NCBI GenBank assembly: GCA_963824345.1
Contig: CAWGOZ010000007.1
Span: forward strand, 1-64,000
Length of the DNA stretch: 64,000 bases
Source: Palsa-89 sp963824345
Lineage (GTDB): Bacteria > Acidobacteriota > Terriglobia > Bryobacterales > Bryobacteraceae
Direction of reading: 5' to 3'
A program made the translations under genes and the position numbers. The notes beneath the pieces are model-generated. The model worked only from the letters and a program-made list of their open reading frames with translations, was not told the DNA's origin and did no database searches. Positions 53,634 to 64,000 of the stretch are shown here, piece after piece. Position 1 is the stretch's first letter. Each line of letters begins with the position of its first letter.

Positions 53634-54998
53634 ATGCTGAAAAACGTTCCGCAAAGCATTTGGCCGGTATCGGTGTTCGGGCTTGGTTTCCTGTTGTTAA
53701 TCATGGGGTTATCGGGCGTGGCGAGCATCCAGGAGACGCGCCGGATTCACCAGCAGATTCTGGGCGTGGAGGACAATTACCGTCATATTGAAAATCTGGT
53801 GGAGGCGATTCGTGCGGATACTTCGCGCGTGGCGGTGCTGCGGCGGGACCGTCGGTTGGTGCCGAATGTGAGCGCGCAAGCGTACAACGCGCAATTGGCC
53901 GCGCTACGCGCCAAGACCGAATTCGGCCTGGCGCAATTGAAGTCGCAGCGGCCGCAGCAGAGCAGCCGGGCGGTGGATCGGCTGGAAGGCGCGCTGCAGG
54001 TGTATCTGGGCACGGTTGGGAAGGAGTTTCAAGAGGCTCCGGAGGCAGCCCATGCCGAGTTCAGGGACGACGGATTCGGCTGGGAGACCATGCCGATCTT
54101 TGCGATCGCCGAGGAACTGGGAAAGCTGAACGACGAGAATTTCGAGTCGCGGCGGCGAGCGCTGAGCGAATCGGTGCAGAATTTGCAAAACGATATTTGG
54201 GAGACCCTGCTGACGGCGCTGGTGGTGGGGACGATTATCGCGGGCACCAGCGTGTTTCGGATCTCCTCGCTCGAGCGGGAATCGGCGGCGCATCGCAGGG
54301 CCAGCCAGCAGGCGGAGGTGCGTTTGCGGCACCTTTCGCAGCAATTGGTTTCGTCGCAGGAGCAGGAGCGCAAGGCGCTGTCGCGAGAGCTGCACGACGA
54401 GATTGGGCAACTGTTGACGGCGCTGCGCATGGAGCTGGGCAACCTCGATCGCGCGCAGGCCGCGCGAGGAGCCGAAAGCGATCCGCATCTGGATCAGGCT
54501 AAGAAACTGGCCGAGAGCACGCTGCGGACGACGCGCGATATTGCGATGGGGCTGCGGCCGGCCATGTTGGACGTGCTGGGCCTGGGGCCCGCGCTGGAAT
54601 GGCAGGCGCGCGAGTATTCCCGGCGCTACAACACGCCCATTCAACTGGAGGTGGACGGGGATCTGCGCGACGTGCCGGATCCGCACCGCACGTATTTGTA
54701 CCGCATCGTGCAAGAGGGGTTGACCAATTGCGCGCGTCACGCGCAGGCCAAGAACATTCGGGTGCGGCTGAAGGATTCCAGCGGCTCCTTGGCGGTGGTG
54801 GTGGAGGACGACGGCGTGGGGTTCGATCAGGACGGGGGCGTGCCGTATGGGCTGGGCTTGCTCGGAATCACGGAGCGGGTGCGGGAGCTGTGCGGCGAAG
54901 TATCGATTCAGTCAGAACCGGGGAAAGGGACGCGCATCGCGGTGACGCTGCCGCTCAAGCGCGAGAATGGAGCGGCGGAGGCGGCGGTTACTGGATGA
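53634..54998 (+). CDS. Membrane sensor histidine kinase (HisKA_3/NarL-type partner)
   Basis: The 454-residue kinase has an N-terminal membrane helix, a CHASE3-like helical sensor of about 150 residues (VEDNYRHIENLVEAIRADTS), a second helix near residue 195, and the dimerisation/phosphoacceptor LSRELHDEIGQLLTALRMEL. The ATPase domain shows GLTNCARHAQAKNI, DDGVGFD and GLGLLGITERVRELCGE. ATG at 53634 was chosen; upstream TTG or GTG starts are possible. Its last 11 bases overlap the convergent regulator gene. Confidence 0.88.
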   Translation: MLKNVPQSIWPVSVFGLGFLLLIMGLSGVASIQETRRIHQQILGVEDNYRHIENLVEAIRADTSRVAVLRRDRRLVPNVSAQAYNAQLAALRAKTEFGLAQLKSQRPQQSSRAVDRLEGALQVYLGTVGKEFQEAPEAAHAEFRDDGFGWETMPIFAIAEELGKLNDENFESRRRALSESVQNLQNDIWETLLTALVVGTIIAGTSVFRISSLERESAAHRRASQQAEVRLRHLSQQLVSSQEQERKALSRELHDEIGQLLTALRMELGNLDRAQAARGAESDPHLDQAKKLAESTLRTTRDIAMGLRPAMLDVLGLGPALEWQAREYSRRYNTPIQLEVDGDLRDVPDPHRTYLYRIVQEGLTNCARHAQAKNIRVRLKDSSGSLAVVVEDDGVGFDQDGGVPYGLGLLGITERVRELCGEVSIQSEPGKGTRIAVTLPLKRENGAAEAAVTG

Positions 54999-55641
54999 TT
55001 CGTTTGCGGACGGCGTAGAGCACGATGTCGGCGGTGGAGTGGAGATTGAGCTTCTGCATCAGGCGGCTGCGGTGCGTTTCGATGGTATAGAGGCTGACGC
55101 TGAGCAGGGTAGCGGCTTCCTTGTTGGATTTTCCCTCGGCGAGCAACTGCAGGACCTCTTTTTCGCGATCGGTGAGCAGATCGTAGGAATCTTCCAGGCC
55201 TTCGCTCTGCATCTGGCGCATGTAGTCCTCAAGCAGCGTTTGCGTGATAGCCGGGCTGAAGAACAGCTTTTTGTTGGCGACCGCCTGGACAGCCAGCAGC
55301 AAATCGGCTTCGGCGCTGTCTTTCAGGAGATAGCCTTGGGCGCCGGCGGCGAGGGCGCGGACCAAGAAGGTCTCGTCGCAATGCATGCTGAGCATGATGA
55401 TGCCGACGTTGGGATCGCGCTTGACGATTTGCGAGGCTGCGTCGATGCCGTTAAGCTGGGGCATGGTAATATCCATGACGACGACGTGGGGCGCGAGCTC
55501 TTCGGTAAGGCGGACGGCTTCACGGCCGTCGGAGGCTTCGCCGACCACTTCGATTCCAGGGTCAGTCTGGAGCAGGAAGCGAAGGCCTTTCCGAACGACT
55601 CCATGATCGTCGGCAACGAGAACTTTCGTGGTGGAGGGCAT
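54988..55641 (-). CDS. LuxR/NarL-family response regulator
   Basis: The 217-residue regulator has a receiver domain (VLVADDHGVVRKGLRFLLQT; phosphoacceptor Asp in VVVMDITMPQLNG; lysine in YLLKDS) and a C-terminal LuxR helix-turn-helix (LTDREKEVLQLLAEGKSNKE). I chose ATG at 55641 (MPSTTKVLVADDH). It is the obvious partner of the convergent kinase. Confidence 0.9.
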   Translation of the reverse strand: MPSTTKVLVADDHGVVRKGLRFLLQTDPGIEVVGEASDGREAVRLTEELAPHVVVMDITMPQLNGIDAASQIVKRDPNVGIIMLSMHCDETFLVRALAAGAQGYLLKDSAEADLLLAVQAVANKKLFFSPAITQTLLEDYMRQMQSEGLEDSYDLLTDREKEVLQLLAEGKSNKEAATLLSVSLYTIETHRSRLMQKLNLHSTADIVLYAVRKRIIQ

Positions 55642-55701
55642 GGAAGAGCTTCTGAGGGAACTATCGGCGGGTTGGCGGATTTTCTTCAGGTGGATTGCCA
55701 C

Positions 55702-56180
55702 CTGCTAATATCAATGTTTTCTTGTGTTTGCAAAAACAGTCCCAGCGTTCGCAATTTTTTTCGTCCAGCTGTTGCCAAAGGTTGCTGGTTTTGTTATTCT
55801 GATCAAGGTCGTCTTGAGCAGTTGACAAGACGAAAGTCCGGAGTGGCGCTGGCCCCTGGGCGAGTACGTTTCGGCAGGTGCAGAAGCAGTAACGCCTCAT
55901 CTCCTGTCAGGTAAGTTCTTTCAGTTCCCAAGAATTTCGGTTCGGGCTGAGCATTGCCAAAATGCCGGCCGGAGCCAAACGGCTTTCGAGGCCGGTAGCG
56001 GGTTGGGTTTTTCACGCGCAAGCGGGGATGGCCTGGCAAGCTACGCAGATCTTTGACAATCTGGTTGGACGCAGAAGTAATGTTCGTCAGAACTTTGAGT
56101 AAAACCGAGTCGATGTAACCGGTCGAGTTTGTTTCGCTCCCACCAGGGGTGGAATGAATGAGGTCGGGAGTCTCACAAGA
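55702..56180 (+). promoter_or_regulatory. rRNA operon promoter region and leader
   Basis: No gene is seen in this stretch. TTGCCA (55772-55777), 17 bases and TATTCT (55795-55800) make a promoter preceded by an A/T-rich tract (CAATTTTTTTC, 55752-55762) that could be an UP element. GATCTTTGACAAT at 56048-56060 recurs ahead of 23S at 58293-58305 and is probably a leader or processing motif. Confidence 0.55.
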
Positions 56181-57881
<1,701 letters not shown>

Positions 57882-57956
57882 GGTTGGTTGTTGGTTATTA
57901 GTTGTTGGTTGGGTTTTTCCTGCCAACAACCAATAAGTAATAACCAGCAACAACCA
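57882..57956 (+). repeat. Hairpin of GGTTGTTGGTTATT repeats in the rRNA spacer
   Basis: GGTTGTTGGTTATTAGTTGT (continuing TGGTTGGG) is followed after a short loop by CCAACAACCAATAAGTAATA and ACCAGCAACAACC. The arms pair almost fully and run directly into the tRNA-Ala 5' end. The same repeat family overlaps a stop codon at 38723-38757. Confidence 0.7.
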
Positions 57957-58032
57957 GGGGCTGTAGCTCAGCTGGGAGAGCGCCTGATTTGCACTCAGGA
58001 GGTCGCCGGTTCGATCCCGACCAGCTCCACCA
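57957..58032 (+). tRNA. alaT: tRNA-Ala(TGC)
   Basis: The 76-base cloverleaf has acceptor GGGGCTG pairing CAGCTCC, D-arm TAGCTCAGCTGGGAGA, anticodon loop TTTGCAC with anticodon TGC, T-arm GGTTCGATCC, and encoded CCA. Confidence 0.97.
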
Positions 58033-58099
58033 AGCTTGAACCGCTCCGCACGAAAAAGCGTGTGCGACGCGGCAAGGCATGATCCGGATTTTTTAGACC

Positions 58100-58176
58100 G
58101 GGCCTGTAGCTCAGCTGGCTAGAGCGCACCCCTGATAAGGGTGAGGTCGGTAGTTCGACTCTACCCAGGCCCACCA
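58100..58176 (+). tRNA. ileT: tRNA-Ile(GAT)
   Basis: The 77-base cloverleaf has acceptor GGGCCTG pairing CAGGCCC, D-arm TAGCTCAGCTGGCTAGA, anticodon loop CTGATAA with anticodon GAT, T-arm AGTTCGACTCT, and encoded CCA. It follows tRNA-Ala, the reverse of the most common order. Confidence 0.97.
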
Positions 58177-58225
58177 AGTTTGAACCGCTCTGCGGCTGAG
58201 AAGCGCCGCAACGCGGCACAAAAGA

Positions 58226-58253
58226 AGAATTCAGAATCCAGAAGTCAGAATCC
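58226..58253 (+). repeat. Dispersed repeat (AGAATTCAGAATCCAGAAGT)
   Basis: AGAATTCAGAATCCAGAAGT followed by CAGAATCC matches the family between fusA, tuf, rpsJ, rplC and rpsZ. It sits in the transcribed spacer between tRNA-Ile and 23S. Confidence 0.75.
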
Positions 58254-58420
58254 GAGAGCGGGTGCTGAGTTTTGGCTGCTGAAGAGTGGCCAGTGATCTT
58301 TGACAATTGAATATTGATGGGCAACACAAGTTGCAATCACGCCGTGCAACCAATATACGGCGTGGAGCGCTAGTAAGTAGTAAGTGTGATTAGTTAGTTT
58401 GTGTCTAGAGTAAATTTTAT

Positions 58421-61364
<2,944 letters not shown>

Positions 61365-61439
61365 TAAAATGTACTGTAGATACAACTCTACACTTACTTG
61401 TTGCCCATCAATATTCGAGATTTTTCGTCATCACGACTT

Positions 61440-61555
61440 TTGGGTGATTGTAGCGCAGGGGTCCCACCCGTTCCCATCCCGAACACGGCAGTTAAGCCCT
61501 GCAGCCCCGATGGTACTGCACGCGCGAGTGTGTGGGAGAGTAGGACGTTGCCCGA
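61440..61555 (+). rRNA. rrf: 5S ribosomal RNA
   Basis: About 116 bases beginning TTGGGTGATTGTAGCGC, with GGGGTCCCACCCGTTCCCAT, CCGAACACGGCAGTTAAG and GAGAGTAGGACGTTGCCCGA. The terminal helix pairs TTGGG with the final CCCGA region. Confidence 0.93.
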
Positions 61556-61561
61556 ATTAAA

Positions 61562-61602
61562 ACGAAGCCCCGGCCGGTGCGAACCGACTCCGGGGCTTTT
61601 TC
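61562..61602 (+). terminator. Rho-independent terminator of the rRNA operon
   Basis: AAGCCCCGG (61565-61573) pairs with CCGGGGCTT (61590-61598), with an inner CGGT/ACCG helix, followed by a run of Ts. It lies seven bases after 5S. Confidence 0.85.
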
Positions 61603-61663
61603 GTTTCTTGGCGGCTGGCCCGGCCTCGCTTCGCGATTGCGATACCCTGAGAACACCAGCGCC

Positions 61664-61804
61664 ATGAAAGCACTCTCGTTCTGGAAGGCCGTCACTCTGG
61701 ACAAATCCAGGAAGTCTTCGCGCTGCTCCAGGAGAATGCAGTGCGCTTCTGTGTGATCGGTGGTCAGGCCGTTAACGCCTACGTGGAGCCGCTGGTCTCT
61801 CGCC
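61664..61804 (+). pseudogene. Nucleotidyltransferase gene remnant (frameshifted and truncated)
   Basis: The first 14 codons read MKALSFWKAVTLDK; after one apparent base deletion the next frame gives QEVFALLQENAVRFCVIGGQ and AVNAYVEPLVS, the start of MNT/AbiEii-like nucleotidyltransferases (FCVIGGxAV). The coding region is cut at about 61805 by the end of an IS21-like element. Confidence 0.65.
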
Positions 61805-61809
61805 TCGGC

Positions 61810-62308
61810 GGTCAGGTGAAAAGCGGCCAATGAGGGTCGGGTGAAAACCGGCCAAAGGGATGCACCCAGGACAAGATCATTTTTAACCTAGCGGCAGGCA
61901 TTTCGGCAAGAGTTATTTTCCGGGAGCCTCCAATCACGAAGAAACTCGTGTGTGACGAGGATCGCTTCCCAGCGGGGATGCACAAGGAGGCGCAGCCCTC
62001 TTGTGGGGGGAGCCGCCGCACGAAGCGTGACAACGGTTTTGGTTGGCATGCGGCGTGTCGCGGCGTGGGGGGAACCCGCCCGCCCCGGTTTGCCCCCGGA
62101 GGGGGAAACGGAAAAGGGGGAGATCAAGCTTCCTTGCTGCCGCAGGCGAAGATTTAGGATTCCTTTTCAGGCGCGGTCGTGATGGCCTTGGTGCGCCAGC
62201 TGCGTGGACCGCACTTGAGCACATGGCCGTGGTGGAGCATGCGATCGAGCATGGAACTGACGGAGGCCACGTCGCCCAGCAGTTTCCCCCAGTCTTCTAC
62301 TGGCCGGT
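61810..62308 (-). mobile_element. IS21-family element remnant, istB-proximal end
   Basis: Two direct 20-base copies, GGTCAGGTGAAAAGCGGCCA (61810-61829) and GGTCGGGTGAAAACCGGCCA (61835-61854), are the multiple terminal repeats typical of IS21 ends. They are followed by non-coding DNA and then the 3' end of istB on the minus strand. The rest of istB and istA would lie beyond 64000 or be deleted. Confidence 0.7.
62154..62308 (-). pseudogene. istB: IstB (IS21 transposition helper ATPase) C-terminal fragment
   Basis: The strand encodes RPVEDWGKLLGDVASVSSML and DRMLHHGHVLKCGPRSWRTK, matching the C-terminal end of IstB. The Walker motifs of the N-terminal part are missing because the frame is interrupted at about 62308, at the edge of the recombinase element. 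Confidence 0.75.
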
Positions 62309-62311
62309 TTA

Positions 62312-62341
62312 ATGCGGAGTCCAATTTTATGCGGACTCCGC
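62312..62341. repeat. Terminal repeats of the recombinase element
   Basis: ATGCGGAGTCC (62312-62322) and ATGCGGACTCC (62329-62339) are near-identical direct units, and GCGGAGTCC / GGACTCCGC form an inverted repeat at 62314-62341. They lie exactly where the istB fragment stops, just outside the recombinase genes, and mark the likely left end of that element. Confidence 0.6.
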
Positions 62342-62362
62342 CTTCTATGGAAAGCCCGGCCG

Positions 62363-63382
62363 TCATTTCGCCGTCTTTTTACTCCGCATATTAGGAGCAG
62401 CCTTCAGCAACTCGATTAGTTTGTCGGTCGCCTTGAAACGGCCGGTCCGTAACTTCGGCGCTATCACGGATTCCAAGGCTTCGAGCTTCACGGACGGGTC
62501 GGCACGAGTGTAGATCTCCGTCGTCTGCATGCTGGAATGCCCGAGCCAGAGAGACACCTTCCGTAGATCCTTCGTGGCTTGCAGGATGGTCAGAGCGCAG
62601 GTGTGCCTTAGAACATGTGGTGAAACATGTTTTGATGAGAGCGTTGAACAGCGTGTCTCGGCGGTAAGGACATGCTTACGGAGGATGTACTCGAAACCGG
62701 CGCGGGTCATGGCATCATTGCGAGCATTGGGGAACAGTTCTGGAACACGGACTTCACCGCGAACAGATAGCCATGCACGAACCGCGGATGCCGTTTCTTT
62801 CCACAGCGGCAAGCAACGTTCTTTTCGGCCTTTGCCGTGGATTAGAACGGTGGCTTGCGGTTGAAGCATCATATCCTCTGTTCGGAGTCCCACCAGTTCA
62901 GAGACCCGCAGTCCACCCGCGAAGCAAAGATGAAGCATCGCCCGGTCACGGATGCCGTCGCGAACAGTTGGGTCAGGGGCGTCCAAGATCGATTGCATTT
63001 CCTGGGCCGTGAGGTGCCTGACCAGTCGGGTATCTGTCTTTTTCGCGGGGATGGCCAGTATGCGTCGGATCTGCTCTAGCGCCGAAGGTTCTCGATATTC
63101 CATATACCGCATGAAAGATTTGATGGCTGCTAGCCGGATGTTCCTGGAGCCAGCACCATTGCCCCGGCTTGACTCCAGGTGATTTAGAAAGTTCACGATC
63201 AGCGGAGCGTCCAGTTGCTCCAGATGCAGTTGCGAAGGTGGAAGTTTGATGCAATCCGCGGCATATTCGAATAGAAGTCGGAAGGCGTATGCATAGGACT
63301 CGCAGGTGTTGGGGCTGGCTCGCCGTTCGATAGGTAACCGCTGCTGGAGAAAAGCCGTAATGTGCGGGGCGAGAAGAATCAT
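62363..63382 (-). CDS. Tyrosine recombinase, downstream gene of a recombinase series
   Basis: The 339-residue recombinase has a SAM-like N-terminal DNA-binding part and the catalytic set: Arg in GGLRVSELVGL, Lys in HGKGRKERCLPL, HxxR in SPHVLRHTCA, and LGHSSMQTTEIYTR with the His and nucleophilic Tyr. ATG at 63382 overlaps the stop of the upstream recombinase (ATGA); an earlier ATG at 63412 is possible. Confidence 0.9.
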   Translation of the reverse strand: MILLAPHITAFLQQRLPIERRASPNTCESYAYAFRLLFEYAADCIKLPPSQLHLEQLDAPLIVNFLNHLESSRGNGAGSRNIRLAAIKSFMRYMEYREPSALEQIRRILAIPAKKTDTRLVRHLTAQEMQSILDAPDPTVRDGIRDRAMLHLCFAGGLRVSELVGLRTEDMMLQPQATVLIHGKGRKERCLPLWKETASAVRAWLSVRGEVRVPELFPNARNDAMTRAGFEYILRKHVLTAETRCSTLSSKHVSPHVLRHTCALTILQATKDLRKVSLWLGHSSMQTTEIYTRADPSVKLEALESVIAPKLRTGRFKATDKLIELLKAAPNMRSKKTAK

Positions 63383-64000
63383 GGCCGGCCTCCAGTGAAG
63401 AAACTTTGGCACGCATCTGCGATGTTCCTCATTAGCTCCGGTGTTGCCTCCAGATACCAGTACGTGTCGGCGACCTTGCTATGACCAAGGTAGGTTGACA
63501 GCGCCAACATATGTTTGGTGATACGGTCCCGGCCATCAGGGCAGGTTTCCAGCGCCCTCACTGCGAACGTGTGCCGCAAAGAATGAATCGTGGGGCGCGG
63601 GAGCCCAAGTCCACGAGGAAAACCGATCTTTTCGACTACATCGCGGAAGGCGGTTTCGGCGTCCCGCAGAAGTAGCGCGCGCCGCCGCAAGGAAACGAAC
63701 ACGTGATCATCCAGTGGAGTATAGGCACGCCTCCGCTGGAGGTATTGTTCCAGGGCAGCCTGAGTGGTCTCGTGAAGGGGAACGAGACGGCTCTTGCGGA
63801 ACTTTGAACAGCGAATGACCAGACCGTCTGCGGTGAGGTCCTGGAAACAAAGATGGATTGCTTCCGACACACGAAGCCCAGTGCATGCCAACAGGGCGAA
63901 GAACGTGCTGTAGGTGTGCCCGCGAAAGGTGTTGCGTTTACCTAACTGAGATGCGGCTCGGATGATGAGCTGGATGTCATCCCTGGAAAAAATATAGGGA
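63379..64000 (-). CDS. Tyrosine recombinase, 5' end cut by window edge
   Basis: The frame is open to the window edge on the minus strand (PYIFSRDDIQLIIRAASQLG, then STFFALLACTGLRVSEAI), so the gene extends beyond 64000. Catalytic residues visible: Arg in TGLRVSEAI, Lys in SKFRKSRLVPL, HSLRHTF, GHSKVADTYWYL with the Tyr. It is coupled to the downstream recombinase by a four-base overlap. With a third gene expected upstream it would form a recombinase-in-trio element. Confidence 0.88.
   Translation of the reverse strand, partial: PYIFSRDDIQLIIRAASQLGKRNTFRGHTYSTFFALLACTGLRVSEAIHLCFQDLTADGLVIRCSKFRKSRLVPLHETTQAALEQYLQRRRAYTPLDDHVFVSLRRRALLLRDAETAFRDVVEKIGFPRGLGLPRPTIHSLRHTFAVRALETCPDGRDRITKHMLALSTYLGHSKVADTYWYLEATPELMRNIADACQSFFTGGRP

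Overview
The window is GC-rich bacterial chromosome, most likely from an Acidobacteriota member of the Solibacter/Bryobacter type. This is an inference from the gene set. It carries an FtsX/MacB-type permease of the 'acidobacterial duplicated orphan permease' architecture, a photosynthetic-reaction-centre-type cytochrome c, a complete Tol-Pal operon, several families of short dispersed intergenic repeats and a linked 16S-Ala-Ile-23S-5S rRNA operon. No database search was possible, so the taxonomic call is moderate.

Layout. 1-7.3 kb: an amidohydrolase, a SulP transporter with a cysteine-free ArsR repressor and a palindromic operator, two TlpA-like thioredoxin proteins, a VapBC remnant and a diheme cytochrome. 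7.3-27.4 kb: one uninterrupted str-S10-spc-alpha ribosomal supercluster (rpsL to rplQ) with fusA, tuf, secY, map, infA, rpmJ and rpoA. No adk lies between secY and map. S3, S17, L29 and L30 carry long tails, and dispersed repeats sit in several gaps. 27.4-30 kb: a PAP2 phosphatase and recN on the minus strand. 30-35.2 kb: tolQ-tolR-tonB/tolA-tolB-pal-cpoB. 35.2-39.5 kb: a REPIN-like repeat pair, a fused aroDE, a small Tat-type peptide with an amidase, and a ZIP transporter. 39.5-40.3 kb: a PIN toxin and antitoxin pair with its own palindromic operator.

40.3-47.0 kb holds the most unusual locus: eight minus-strand genes, nearly all translationally coupled. In transcription order they are an SPFH/zinc-ribbon protein, an AdoMet decarboxylase (SpeD-like), two DUF4178 zinc-ribbon proteins, a 61-residue membrane peptide, a DUF350 membrane protein, a membrane-embedded aminopropyltransferase (SpeE-like) and an FAD amine-oxidase-like protein. 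Together they look like a membrane-tethered polyamine or aminopropyl pathway tied to envelope organisation.

47-55.7 kb: an HNH endonuclease coupled to a cytochrome/Cu-monooxygenase/TPR protein, a frameshifted HicA with HicB, a scar made of a duplicated permease 3' end and an RHS fragment, the permease itself, a Flp-type pilin, and a histidine kinase and response regulator that overlap tail to tail. 55.7-61.6 kb: the rRNA operon with promoter, two tRNAs, processing stem and terminator. 61.6-64 kb: nested mobile DNA, in which a nucleotidyltransferase gene was cut by an IS21-type element whose istB is in turn cut by tandem, overlapping tyrosine recombinase genes resembling a recombinase-in-trio element that runs off the window.
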